A stretch of DNA of 64,000 nt, from assembly GCF_037126465.1 (NCBI RefSeq), contig NC_088203.1:107619507-107683506 (forward strand). Reading direction: 5' to 3'. This DNA comes from Ornithodoros turicata. Lineage: Eukaryota; Arthropoda; Arachnida; Ixodida; Argasidae. Under the pieces are notes generated by a model, which was given only the letters and a program-made list of their open reading frames with translations, was not told the origin of the DNA and ran no database searches. A program made the position numbers and the translations under genes. Position 1 is the stretch's first letter, and every line of letters starts with the position of its first letter. Shown in pieces: positions 11,684 through 22,108 of the stretch.

Positions 11684-11934
11684 TAAAGGTGTCCACTGAA
11701 GGTCCCAAAAGGCGTAGCACCCATTTTAATGCCGACAGCGCCCTGCTTTAGAAGTGATGTATTTTTACGAAACTCATTTGAATTTTTATTTAAATAATGA
11801 GCGCCTCCCACTCATTCACACGGTGCGCAGCTTGTAGATGGTACCGGACAGACACTTGTAAAAAAAGAAAGTTCGTCGATTGGTGCACCCGTTCGCGAAT
11901 TATTTAGCCCGGGGATTTAACTGAAACGCCCGGT
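11684..11934. mobile_element. Probable MITE related to the giant foldback at 52079
   Basis: The right end reads GAATTATTTAGCCCGGGGAT and then TGAAACGCCCGGTATA. This is close to the right end of the 52079-52960 element (GAATTATTCAACCGGGGGAC, then TGAAACACCCGGTATA). The left end GGTGTCCACTGAAGGTCCC is a weaker match to GGTGTTTCACGAAGGTTCCC. Length is about 250 bp. The left boundary is uncertain. Confidence 0.42.
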
Positions 11935-11942
11935 ATACTGTA

Positions 11943-11961
11943 TGTGTGTGTGTGTGTGTGT
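11943..11961. repeat. (TG)n microsatellite
   Basis: Uninterrupted GT/TG dinucleotides run for about nine units. Confidence 0.9.
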
Positions 11962-12831
11962 CTGCAGATAAACCTGACCGTCATTTGCGCACTTAGCTTG
12001 TTGTCTACTTAACCGACGAACTTCCGGTGGCGCACGATGGCGCATTGATGCGTGCGAAATCTAGAGAAAAATCGCGGAATCCCTACTCAGCTTACGACAG
12101 GGGCACTGTCTTCGACACTGTTTTTGTCGACTTCGCAGCCGTCTGATATATCAACCTCTCTTGCCTATATATATAGTATATACAAGCGTGAAATTTTCGA
12201 TGATTGAACTTCGGGGCTGTTCATGAAGAAAAAGAAAAAAAAAATCCACGTGAACATTAAGTGACGAGTGCCCATCATACTCAGCCGTGAACAAGTAGTG
12301 TGCCAACTTTCAGCATGGAGATGTTGACACCGAAGACTCTGGAAGATCAGGGAGACCACCAACGGTGTGAATTCCTCGAATTCTTAATTGTGTTCATGAC
12401 ATCTGGTGTATTGTTTAGCACGTAATAGAAGGCTCGCACTGACAGCTTCACGCTATAGTTTACACCCCACTCTTTACTCCGCCATCTTAAACCTCCTTGG
12501 TTGCCAGCACAATACTCCGGCTTGACTGCAAGCGCGTACAATATACGACATCCCCCTGCACCCTATTTAAACATAAAAAAAGTATCGAAAACACAAAACG
12601 AATAGCGCGAAAAAGCGCAAGACAGCATTCGCAGCCGAACGAGCCTTTCAGACTTCCTCCGACTCAGCTTGGCGGCGCCACGCAGCCTGACCGCGCATGC
12701 GCGCCGCGTTGGGGCCACGGACAGACTACGCCGCGATTCTTGTGTACCGATGACTCTAATGGTAGACCATTAAAAAAAGAAAAAGAAAGGAAACGTTTAA
12801 GAGTCGCAGTGCTCCTGGTTTCAGCTCTCTG
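11962..12831. other. Unassigned; contains a CpG-rich NRF1-like palindrome
   Basis: No gene was recognised. At 12692-12703 CGCGCATGCGCG is a perfect palindromic match to the NRF1 core, within a CpG-rich patch (12660-12730) that reads GGCGGCGCCACGCAGCC. It may be a promoter fragment or part of an unrecognised repeat. No start codon and donor pair was found next to it. Confidence 0.3.
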
Positions 12832-13079
12832 CACTCTAAAAACAGAACTTCACCGCATAGCACGCTGTGAGCCAACCATTGCCACGAATGATGGGGTTAT
12901 CGCTTCGGATTCGAAGAGAGAGGTGGGCGTGCGCCTTTTTGTGGCACTTTGGATATATGAAAATTGCCACAAAAAGGCGTACGCCCCCGTCTCTCTTCGA
13001 ATCAGAAGCGATAACCCTATCATTCTTGGCAATGGTTGGCGCACTGTGTGCTATGCGGTGAAGTTCTGTTTTTAGAGTG
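12832..13079. mobile_element. Foldback MITE family CACTCT, copy A (full)
   Basis: The ends are CACTCTAAAAACAGAACTTC and its near-exact inverse (GAAGTTCTGTTTTTAGAGTG). The whole 248 bp folds into one long hairpin with a small loop near GGATATATG. The arms carry GCATAGCACGCT, CAACCATTGCC and GGCGT(A)CGCCTTTTTGTGGCA. A TA follows the right end. Open frames across it (KRRTP, EAITPSF and similar) are artefacts of the arms. There is no transposase. It belongs to subfamily 2 (CAGAACTTCACC, CGCTTCTGATTCGAAGAGAG). Confidence 0.85.
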
Positions 13080-13194
13080 TACGTGTAGTTGAGCCTGTCT
13101 GGTGGCACACCTCTTGAGCTTCTGATGGGGTATCGGTTGGAAGAGTCCTGTGTGGGTGGATCGTCGAGGTGCTAATAATCGTCCTGCGGATCTT

Positions 13195-13442
13195 CACGCT
13201 TAAAAATGAACTTCACAGCATAGCACGCTCCTAGCCAACCATAATCTCGAATGATATCGTTATCTGCACTGATTTGTTGAAAACGAGAGGCGTACGCCTT
13301 TTTGTGACAATTATGAACAGCATAAGTGTCACAGAAAAGGCGTACGCCTCCCGTTTTCAACAAACCTGGGCAGATAACGATATCATTCGAGATGATGGTT
13401 TGCTAGGAGCGTGCTATGCTGTGAAGTTCATTTTTAAGAGTG
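13195..13442. mobile_element. Foldback MITE family CACTCT, copy B (full)
   Basis: This 248-bp hairpin has ends CACGCTTAAAAATGAACTTC and GAAGTTCATTTTTAAGAGTG. Arms carry TAGCACGCTCCTAGCCAACC, GAATGATATCGTTATCTG and GGCGTACGCCTTTTTGTGAC. It belongs to subfamily 1 (ATGAACTTCA, TTTGTTGAAAACG). Frames such as GVRLF...KAYASRF are reads through the arms. Confidence 0.85.
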
Positions 13443-13623
13443 TGGTTTGGATTCGTCGGGTGTCACTTCTTGAATCATCAAGCAGTTCGTCGTCTTCGTG
13501 GCTATATTCTGCGTTAGGTGTGTGCTGCTCGTACTCCTCTCCAAGTGTTTTGAGGAAACTTGCGTGTGATTACATATATGATTGCTTCTTTTGCTGTGAT
13601 TTGGTTGCCCTTGACTTCTACTA

Positions 13624-13671
13624 CACTCTTAGAAATGAACTTCACCGCATAGCGCGCTCCTAGCCAACCAT
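13624..13671 (+). mobile_element. Foldback MITE family CACTCT, copy C (one end only)
   Basis: The segment has one subfamily-1 terminus, CACTCTTAGAAATGAACTTC to CTCCTAGCCAACCAT, preceded by TA. It stops exactly where copy D begins. No matching second half is found beyond D, so the rest was lost. Confidence 0.75.
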
Positions 13672-13920
13672 CACTCTAAAAACAGAACTTGACCGCATAG
13701 CACTCTGTGCTCCAACCATTGCCAAGAATGATAGGGATATCGCTTCTGATGCGAAGAGAGTGGGGGCCGTTCGCCTTTTTTGTGACAATTTCCATATATC
13801 CAAATTGCCACAAAAAGGCGTACGCCCACATCTCTCTTCGATTCAGAAGCGATAACCATATCATTCGCGGCAATGGTTGGCGCACAGCGTGCTATGCGGT
13901 CAAGTTCCTTTTTAAGAGTG
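13672..13920. mobile_element. Foldback MITE family CACTCT, copy D (full)
   Basis: This is a 249-bp subfamily-2-like hairpin from CACTCTAAAAACAGAACTTG to TTCCTTTTTAAGAGTG. The left tip is of the AAACAGAACTT type, while the right tip lacks the CAGAAC part, so the copy may be an inter-subfamily recombinant. It abuts copy C on the left and lies 2 bp from copy E on the right. Confidence 0.82.
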
Positions 13921-13922
13921 CA

Positions 13923-14111
13923 CACTCTTAAAACGAATCTTCACCACATAGCACGCTGAATGCCAACCATTGTACAGAGTGATATCACTCTGGATTTGTG
14001 GAAAGCGCGGGCCTTTTTGTGACATTTCTGCATAAGTGACACAAAAAGAGAACGATGTCGTTCGGGATGATGGTTGGAGCGTGCTATGCGGTGAAGCTGG
14101 TTTTTAAGAGT
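13923..14111. mobile_element. Foldback MITE family CACTCT, copy E (internally deleted)
   Basis: It starts CACTCTTAAAACGAATCTTC and ends GGTTTTTAAGAGT. Interior landmarks (GCCAACCATTGTACAGAGTG, CCTTTTTGTGACA, GATGATGGTTGGAGCGTGC) are present but shortened to 189 bp. It lies head-to-tail with copy D after 2 bp (CA). Confidence 0.75.
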
Positions 14112-14217
14112 TTATACAATATAAGGCATATAGGGTCAAATGGTTGTGTTCTCCTGTCTGACAAATACATTACCTTCTTCCTGTAGAGTGTGTTCCTTTC
14201 TACATGTTGTGCTTTGC

Positions 14218-15551
14218 CTACATTTTTCTACGTAGGTTTTGTGCTTTCGACATCTCTTTTACTCGAGTGACGTCGTGTGTGTTTGTCTCATGGCGCACCG
14301 AACTTGGTAAGGTACAGGTCACCATTTTCCTTCCAAAGAGAAGCTCAGGCGAACGCTTTGTAGTGGCATGTGCAGTAGCGCGGTAGCAGAGCAGAAAGTC
14401 GTCAATTCTGTGCATCCAGTTCTGCTCTTCCACGTGGCCTGCCTTAATTGCCTTCATGATAGTTTGGATGACGCGTTAATTCAGCCTCTCCATTCGCTTC
14501 CGGCCATCATAGAGTCACTCCGTGATGTCGGAAACCGAGTTCCTGTGCCAATGGTTTAGGTCAGTGTCAGTTTTTATTTGCTTCGGGATGCCGAAATGTG
14601 AGAGTTCTCATAGCATTGCTACGGTTGATGATGCTGTTGTTGATGGCACGACTTCCACCACCGGGAAGCGGGACCAGGAATACTCATGAACAAGTACTTG
14701 AAGATACTTTCCATTCGGAAATGGGCCTGCAAAGTCCACGGCATGGTTTTCTCAGTGTCCAGCAGGAAACGGAGTTGGTTTTAGAAGACCGCATGTTGGT
14801 TCATTGAATGTAATTACGCACTGCCTTTTCTAAAAGAGTATCCCTGTTTGGTCTTCACCATGCCCTTTGTGGGCAAGCTGAACTGCAGGTGGGCTTGAAC
14901 GGAGAAGTAACCATGTGCCTCGCAGTATTCGACATTGCGGCGTCACAGAGATATCTAGAGGCTTGTAGTAGGGTTTGACGTTCGATCATGTCTCATAGAA
15001 GGGCATGCTTGAATTGCTTGGGTGAGCTCCTGGTACATGACATCGGCCAATGTTGCCTCGATGACTTCCTCGATGTTCATCAGGTTCACGAGGTACCGCC
15101 ATTCGTGAGAGGAAAAGGATGTAGGGTACTCGTCCGGGACCCTGCTATAGTTGGTCTGTCCTGCGGGATGCGACACGTACTCTGGAGGAAGGATTTTCTC
15201 AACCTCTTTGGTGTTGTATACGGTGAAGCTGAACGGCGGCATCCGAAGACACCGTCGTTAGTCCTCGTAGACGATCGCCAACTTGAAGTTGTTACTATAC
15301 TCATAAGCGGTTGGTGATCAGTGTCTACCACAAAATGCGTTCCATGTAGATGTTGAAGCGTTCTATATTGCCCAGAGAGCAGCTAGAGTCTCCTTCTCGA
15401 TTTGCGAGTAGCGTTCTTCTGCCTCTATAAGGCTACGGCTGGCATAGGACACCAGTTGTTGTGTTCTTCTTTTTCGCTCTTGCCATACACTATATAGGAT
15501 GCAATGGTTTACCCAGAATTTCGTCCTTGGGACGGTTGTTGGGCTCCGCAA
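14218..15551 (-). pseudogene. Ty3/gypsy LTR-retrotransposon pol relic (RNase H and integrase)
   Basis: Reading right to left, SYASRSLIEAEERYSQIEKE and TLAALWAI (15440-15363) form the start of the Ty3/gypsy RNase H domain. FVVDTDHQPLMSI near 15330-15290 is the TDHxPL motif, and FSFTVYNTKEVEKIL...YVSHPAG (15240-15160) is the end of RNase H. HAVDFAGPF (about 14745-14720) is the start of the integrase core, and HRIDDFLLCYRATAHATTKR then SPELLFGRKM (14425-14335) is its C-terminal end. Frameshifts and stops interrupt every domain. No LTRs, gag, protease or RT were found nearby, so this is an isolated pol fragment. Confidence 0.82.
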
Positions 15552-17753
15552 GGGGGTGCCTTTACATGGTTTTCACGAAATATTGCGCAATTTCACAAAA
15601 TTTTAGGGGGTCTCCTGTAGATTTTGGGGGGTGTTAGGGGGGGTCAGGATAAATCACTGCCTCGTCGCTTATGTTTATCACGACGAGAATGCCCGCAAAG
15701 GGGACCCGAAAAAATCTTCGCTTGACGTATCGTATTTTGAAAAAGTTGAGTTCCGGTGGTTTACGTTCGGCGCGTTCCCTCTGCTTCGTTGTCTTTGGTA
15801 AAAACATGGGAACTGAGGTTGAGCACTCTGTGAGTGGACATATGCATTACAATTTTGCCTGAGCAGGAATAACGCCGCGTGCTTTTGACGGTGTAACACA
15901 GTAGCGTTCGTTTGCTAGACCTGTACTTTGAGTGCGTGAATGACGGTGACCGTGGTTATTCCTCCTCTCAGTGCATTCCTCGAAGCCTTTATAGCGCATT
16001 AATTTCGTACATCAAGTCTGAAGGATTAAGCGAAAGAAAACGCCTGGCCCCGTGAGTGCTTCGAAAAATTCATCGAGTAATCGTCTCGCAGGCATACGTT
16101 GAACGTTCCATGATGTCGAAGAACGCTCGTTGTTCATTTTGCCCCCATTTCATTGCTCAATGTAAAGGAACATGTTGGGAGGCTTCCGGCGGCAGGTCTT
16201 ATTATCGATTGTGGGGTGTATAGTGTTCTCCGTATGTACCAAACTCTTCAGCGCCCCTCATTTAGTTAGCTTCCACTTGACTAGTGCTGGCGAAATACGT
16301 ATTGAAGCTGGTGTGCACTTCTCTCGCAGGGCACTTTAAAGGGGCTGTAATGGGGTTGGTGTTTGTGAGTCTCGTAGGCTACTGTATATCCTGCACTCAA
16401 TGTTCATTATTTCCAATACACTCGCAATGCAACGCAGGAAGAATAACAAGTGCGCGCTATTTCGTCACACACGCTCATTGTGAGGTCTGTGTAATGAGGA
16501 GTTTCACGTCAGAATGACGAATGGATACGTCGTAATGATGAAATGTCCCATCTGCCAATGAAAACAACGTACTTTTTTATTTTATTTTTTTCAAGACTTG
16601 TCTCACTAGAAAGCGTATTTTTCGTCTGGAATAGCATTGTGGTACGTATAATACGAGGGATGGGCTTCATAATCACATAACCGCGCTATTATAACTGTTC
16701 CAGCACCGACCTAGCTTTTGTTGCGCACGAATCTGCAATCTGATCCATACTGCTACGCTCGCAGTGTTCTCGCGCCGACTGTTTGATCACGTTGATGCGC
16801 TGATTCTGTTCGTATTACCATGTATGGCGGTATTATAGATTTAAAAAAATGTATTACATTAACCTGATGATATGTACAGTGCAAGCAGTGAATAACAGTG
16901 GTATATACAGTGAAACCGGCGGTATTAGCGATAGCTCCCGTTACTATACATATGCGTCCCGGCGTCCTTATGCGCATCACAGCCAAGTCGGTTGGATAAA
17001 GATATGTGGGCAATTCCCGCTATATATTTCCTTTGGCAATTGGATGGGGTGTCGTACTTTTGATGTTTTGCGTTGATTCGGAGGAAGCTTTATTCACAAA
17101 TGGCGCAACGGATGAGTCTCGTTCCTTTTGCATTATTGTCACGATGACGAAATCTTTCATATTGCGAGGACAAAATTTTGCCCTTTATCTCAAACAGTGC
17201 GGACTGATTACGCTGAGGGTGTCGAGGTACGAGAGGTGCCATCACACCGCTCTTAGTGGTAGTGCTGAAAGGGCTCGCCGTGGTCTCTGACAGAGGCATT
17301 ACTTATTTGTGTTCATTGTGGAAGAAATTTATCGCGAGCTTCGTTCACCCAAATGCCTTCCCCTATTGCAGCCCTATTTATAAGAATCCGATTCTTACCC
17401 CAGCCAGGCTCTCCTAATAATTATGAGGCCATTATTTTCAGCACGCGCGAAAATTCAATTGACTGAAATCCCAGCAAAACCCCCGGAAATGTTGAGTGGG
17501 AATTTAAAACGCCTGCGGGATGTTGTCCGTGAAATGGCGGCCACTTCAACTGGCCGACCATTGTATAGCATCCGGTCGTTCAGGTACTTCCTCCTCTCCC
17601 TAAGTGGTGCCTGTCAATCAGCCTCCACGACAGCATGAAGGCCAAGAAAATTTCTCAAGAGTGACACCGAGCGCTTTTTCTTTGCGTCAGCGAGGTTGGT
17701 GAACACTATCGACATTCCTCTTCGCATCTTCTTCATTAATGACAAAAAATGGC
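15552..17753. other. No recognisable feature
   Basis: The segment contains G-rich sequence near 15600-15650 and scattered short frames without known motifs. No element ends or RNA genes were recognised. Confidence 0.45.
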
Positions 17754-17835
17754 TAGGGATGGGCATGTGTGTTAATACCAAGTATTATAATAGCATTACT
17801 GTAATACTCTTTGTATACTTTTGTGTACTTTAGTG

Positions 17836-17985
17836 TTTGCTTTCTTTTCTTCCTTTCTTTGCTGGGAATAGCAAGCCGCCGTAGCGCAGGCTAACCTTTC
17901 CCTCCCTTTTTATATATACGTAATAAACATATTTCCCTCATGGCGGCGGTGAATCACCCACCACATCATCATCTCATTTAGATGT
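17836..17985 (+). repeat. LINE or SINE 3' tail fragment
   Basis: The sequence AGCAAGCCGCCGTAGCGCAG then GCTAACCTTTCCCTCC, a TATATATACGTAATAAACATA stretch and ATCATCATCTCATTTAG looks like a retroposon 3' end. I recall similar sequence as a common arthropod LINE tail but cannot name the family with confidence. It is inserted in the composite hAT-like element. Confidence 0.4.
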
Positions 17986-18062
17986 GTGTGTGTGTGAGTG
18001 CATTACGTATTATAATACGCAAAAATGGGTATTACTCATAAGACTTGTAGTGGTAGCCACCC

Positions 18063-18722
18063 TGCTTCAAGACTGTTTTCCTTCCCCCTTTCAACTCATC
18101 TTCCTAATATATATAAACGACATGACCGAACGTATTAACTCGAAAATAAAGCTTTTTGAGGACGACTGTTTTATTATATATAGGGAAATTCGTGGAAGTA
18201 ATGCTGCAGTTATTGTGCAACAAGATATTGACTCTACGTTTAAATGGTGTCGTGTCGTGTACGTTAAATGATGATGAAAGTGTCACATGTAGGGATGGGA
18301 TCCGCTGCACCTCCCAAATTTTTTCACGCTATTTATGACCACGAATCAGCAATGGAGCCATTCCTGTACATTTCACCAGCTTATAACAATAAAGTTAACA
18401 AATATATGTGCAGAACTGATGTCACTAAATATTCTCTGTCTCACTTTTTTTAATGAGGCGAATTCTAAGTGTTTCTGCGAGCTCTTGTATTCCATGTAAT
18501 GCATAGTCTACTGTTTATGCTTATAGTAGGATGTGTGCGTAGTCGTGCATGATAAGTAGTTTGTAGTGTTTGTAATGGTGTTATTCTGTATACGTAATGT
18601 TTGTGCTGAGATGTGTGCGTATAGTCGTGTTTCATAGTAGTTGTTATCGCTTTTCTTTTGTGTTCCCCGCTACTGTTATGCCCGTTGAGCGATGTAGCTG
18701 ACTACATAAATATATAAATAAC
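18063..18722 (+). pseudogene. CR1-like LINE relic: RT palm fragment and 3' tail
   Basis: Translation of about 18080-18265 gives QLIFLIYINDMTERINSKIK, then LFEDDCFIIYREI and VQQDIDSTFKWC. This matches the LLFLIYINDI, LFADDC and LQ.DL..I..WC motifs of CR1-like reverse transcriptases. The active-site A of FADD is replaced by E (FEDD). The frame dies near 18270. At 18665-18722 the tail CCCGCTACTGTTATGCCCGT then GTAGCTGACTACATAAATATA matches the tails at 3360-3430 and 4180-4097. The thumb region is deleted. Confidence 0.78.
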
Positions 18723-18764
18723 ACTCACGTATACTGTGAAACTCAAATTTTGTGTAGACGCCTA

Positions 18765-18783
18765 TTGTTGTTGTTGTTGTTGT
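18765..18783. repeat. (TTG)n microsatellite
   Basis: About six TTG units lie just after the LINE tail. TTG repeats also end several copies of the GGGGTAG SINE-like family, but no body of that family was seen here. Confidence 0.85.
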
Positions 18784-18879
18784 ATTGTGTAATAGCACAG
18801 AAAATTTACACACTGAAAGAAATGTTGCATGTGCGTTCTAAAGGAATATAAATTTCCCGTATTACCGGTTTATTATAAT

Positions 18880-19232
18880 TAGGGTTCCGGTTTTAATCGA
18901 AAAACACCGAATACAGAGGGACATTCCAGGACATGATAGAGATAAATTGCTGTTGATGCAGATCAGAAAACAGTACAGGAATACGATGGTTGCGAAAATT
19001 GTCCGTTTACTCTTTCGTTAGCCGTAAAAAAACCGACCGCAGCGAACAACGCCACGTTGATTGAGCGTCGTGCGGAAATTACATTGTGATTTCTATTAGC
19101 GGATAACTGCCCAGTAAACCGTGTACACGCCAGGAAAAACATGGAAAAATACCGATTTCGTGAAAATCAATAAACATCGAGGAACATACGCCGAATCCGC
19201 CCCAAAATAAAAACCGAAAACACGGAACCCTA
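18880..19232. mobile_element. MITE family TAGGGTTCCG, copy 1
   Basis: The ends are TAGGGTTCCGG and, on the right, ACGGAACCCTA. The flanking octamers ATTATAAT (18872-18879) and GTTATAAT (19233-19240) match at seven of eight, supporting a hAT-type target duplication. The interior shares long stretches with 40295-40750 in the opposite orientation, for example GATGCAGATCAGAAAAC and GTGATTTCTATTAGC. There is no coding capacity. Confidence 0.75.
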
Positions 19233-19356
19233 GTTATAATATAGTATTAGTATTACGTACACGCGGTTTCAAAAGTATCAGTATTATATTACACATTTTC
19301 ATCCAGTATTATGTATTATAATTATAATACGAGAAATAATATTACTGCCCAGCCCG

Positions 19357-20593
19357 GAAAAATGCACTGCTCAACAGTACTGCATGACAATGACAGGCAG
19401 ACACACAAAGCACTTTTGGAAACAAGTCTACGAGTAGCGCCGAGAGATGGCGCCAGATTTTTGGCAGAGTATACGCGGGAACTTCCGAACAACTTTTGAA
19501 TGGTGAAAATGAACACCACAAGAACTACCTCAAGTAGTGCATCGTACCGAAACAATGATCGGAGAAGTGACATTTCCCATGCTGTCAAAGATATTGGAGG
19601 GTGGGTCCATAAGAGGGCATTTTTCGCCTGACGTGTTTCTATCTAAACCTATTTCCCGCGCACTGAATGAAGACAAACCACTAACGGACATTTGATCCTA
19701 AGAGAACGTTGTTGAGAAAGAACCGAGGCACAACAGACAGTTTTCGGAAACATGTCCAGGTGAAAAATGTTTCGAGAACGGTAAAATCTCACCGAGGGAT
19801 GAAAATCTCGCCTTTTGCTCCTTTGAGCCGACGAGCTTTCGAGGCCTTTTCGCCCGTGGCAGTAATGAGTTTCTCCGCTAATTATCCGGCTGATCCGGAT
19901 TTCGAAGGAAAGTGGATTGGAAAAGTGTGTGAGGCCCTTATGGGTCACGAGGTCAGTCCGTCCCATCTTTTAAGCGCGATAGAAAACTCTTTTGAACTTG
20001 TTCTTTTTCGGACGTTCCATTATTTTTCCGAGTGCCGTATAGACAAAAAGCAAAAGCCTAGTTTTTACTTTGCGGATCATGTTGAAAGAAGCCGCTTATA
20101 TACCGACAAATGAATCCGACCAGAAAAAGAAATTTGTCATCTTGACGCAGAGGATCCAATTTAACGGGAAAGTTGTGTCGGTTGATTGAGAGGCATCCCA
20201 TAATGGCGCTTTCAGAGCGGAACAATCATTACGCAGTCATTACTCGTCCGTGCAGTATCGGTCATTAAATCGTCCCGCAGTTTGGAACTATGACAGCCGC
20301 CAATTACACGTCCTCGAGAAGTGTGGGTGGAAGCTCTTCACGATCCACTTGACGCGGGGGATAAATTTATGAGGGACACTCGATTGCCCATCGTGGGGAT
20401 TTAAATAGCAAGAAAACATCTCTCCTCGTTTCTGGCCATTTTGGGAAACACTCAGAATGACTATTTGTGTCACAAGTAACTGGCTCGTAGTATACCGCAT
20501 CTCCATATTTTTCTTTTTCCAATTCCAATTCCAACAAGAAGCCACGCTTTCTTTCGGCACTGATATGCAAACGACGAATTTCCATGTACAGAA
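19357..20593. other. No recognisable feature
   Basis: A 134-codon plus-strand frame at 19709-20113 is the longest here. It has no family resemblance, no splice context that I can judge, and an overlapping antisense frame. I treat it as chance. Confidence 0.4.
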
Positions 20594-20773
20594 CACTCTT
20601 AAAAATGAGCTTCACCGCATAGCACGCTCCTAGCCAACTATCATCTCGAATGATATCGTTATCTGGCCTGATTTGTTAAAAACCTGCGGTGTACACCTTT
20701 TTGTGACACCATATCTTTCGAGATGATGGTTGACTAGGAGTGTGCTATGCGGTGAAGTTCATTCCTAAGAGTG
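20594..20773. mobile_element. Foldback MITE family CACTCT, copy F
   Basis: The ends are CACTCTTAAAAATGAGCTTC and GAAGTTCATTCCTAAGAGTG (subfamily 1), with TA after the right end. The loop and part of the right arm are deleted, leaving 180 bp. Confidence 0.82.
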
Positions 20774-20912
20774 TAGGATGGCCAACCACCGATATCGTCG
20801 CATGCTTTTTTATATATATATATATCACATTACATCACATCTTCTCATTTGCTGCATTTGTACGCCGGGTACATAGCATCCTCCACTAATGATACCATTT
20901 GGAATGCTCGTA

Positions 20913-21297
20913 CACTCTTAAAAATGGTGGCAAAAATGGACTTTACTGCAAACCACGCTCTTAGCCAACCTTTCACCCGAGTGACAATGTTCTTTCCCCT
21001 GATTTGTTGAAATCGGGAAAGGAGGTGGGGCGTACACCGTTTTTTGTGGCATTGTGCAACAACAACAACAACATAGATGAATGGATGATGATGATGTGGG
21101 ATGTTTCCCTGCGTTGAGTGCAGGACCCTACCCCAGTGCAGTTCATAATATTATTTGATGAAATACATTCAATTCAATTCAATAATTGCCACAAAAATGA
21201 CGTACGCCCCCAGTGTTCATCAAATCAATGGAGGGTTTTCATTCGAGATTATAGTTGTCTAGGAACGTGCTATGCGGTGAAGCTCTGTCTTTAGGAA
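20913..21297. mobile_element. Foldback MITE family CACTCT, copy G, interrupted by a SINE
   Basis: It starts after TA with CACTCTTAAAAATGG and carries CACGCTCTTAGCCAACC, TTTGTTGAAATCGGG and GGCGTACACC. It resumes after the SINE with AATTGCCACAAAAATGACGT and ends near GCGGTGAAGCTCTGTCTTTA. The insertion sits at the hairpin loop. The copy is diverged. Confidence 0.75.
21057..21185 (-). repeat. GGGGTAG SINE-like repeat inside foldback G
   Basis: On the minus strand it reads GTGCACTGGGGTAGGGTCCT, then GGGAAACATCCCAC, and ends in ATCATCATCC and (TTG)n. The same tail of about 36 nt recurs at 21531-21566 without the body. It occupies the loop of a foldback element. Confidence 0.65.
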
Positions 21298-22108
21298 GCC
21301 TCAAGCTTCTAATAGGTTGACGGCTGGCAAATTCTGACGAAAAAATGTCTCTTTACGATCATGTGTTTCGTAAACCCCAGAAGAAAATTCTGAGTTGAAT
21401 TGCAAAATTAGCTTAATGCGTGTTAAATCTGAGGAAACTCTTTTCAGAACCGGTCACAAAAACCTTTGATGAGATGAACATTGTTTCTTCTGACTGTGTT
21501 TCCCAGTTGCAGTGTGATGGGCCAGGAGACAACAACAACAACATAGATGAATGGATGATGATGATGATGGAGGAGAAGCTCTGCGCTTTCAGTGGCGAAT
21601 CCCAGCGTTGGTGGATCAAGAAGGATAACCTCGTTGCCCTGAGCATGGCTCGGAACCGTCATTTTTGAGGGTTCGGTTCAAGTTCCGGTTCAAGGTTATC
21701 AGTTCGGTTCGGGTTCAGCGCAACCAAAATAACGCTTTGAACCGATATTAATCGGTTCAAACCAGTTTACGTGTGCTGTGCTAATCAGTGTACCACATGT
21801 GAGAGGTAATATCATGTTCCGGCGATAGCTTGCTCCTCCTTACTTCCTCTACACTTCATAGGTACAAAGAACCACGCAGTTCACAGCAGATCATCCTGTA
21901 CCGAAAAGTGCTGGGAAGTGGTGTACAGCATACCATTGAACTCCATTGCAAAAGGCTATCGCTAATTTCTAAAAAGAAAAACAGAAGAAAGTGGTCACGT
22001 AGTAATAGGAGTATCTCAGAGTCCCATGTTCCCCGTTGAAAAGAGGGCGAGAGGTCGCTCCTGTGATTCCTACCTTCATGCTCTGGACACGCCAACCTCT
22101 TTCCCGTG

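Larger units (their letters stand above)
17754..19356. mobile_element. Composite hAT-like element carrying LINE and MITE insertions
   Basis: The left end is TAGGGATGGGCATGTG and the right end, read inward, is CCGGGCTGGGCAGTAATATT. They share GGGMTGGGCA, close to the tips of the 4939-6154 element. Both subterminal regions are full of AGTATTA and TAATACT repeats. The flanks (AAAAATGGC on the left, GAAAAATGC on the right) look like an imperfect target duplication. The interior holds LINE 3' sequence, a LINE RT fragment and a separate MITE, so the original element was much shorter than 1.6 kb. Confidence 0.5.

Noticed and set aside
12497..13075. A 192-codon plus-strand frame
   Set aside because: Its C-terminal half is foldback copy A read through one arm and its loop, and its N-terminal half has no recognised domain.
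19709..20113. A 134-codon plus-strand frame
   Set aside because: No family resemblance, and an overlapping antisense frame of 105 codons.
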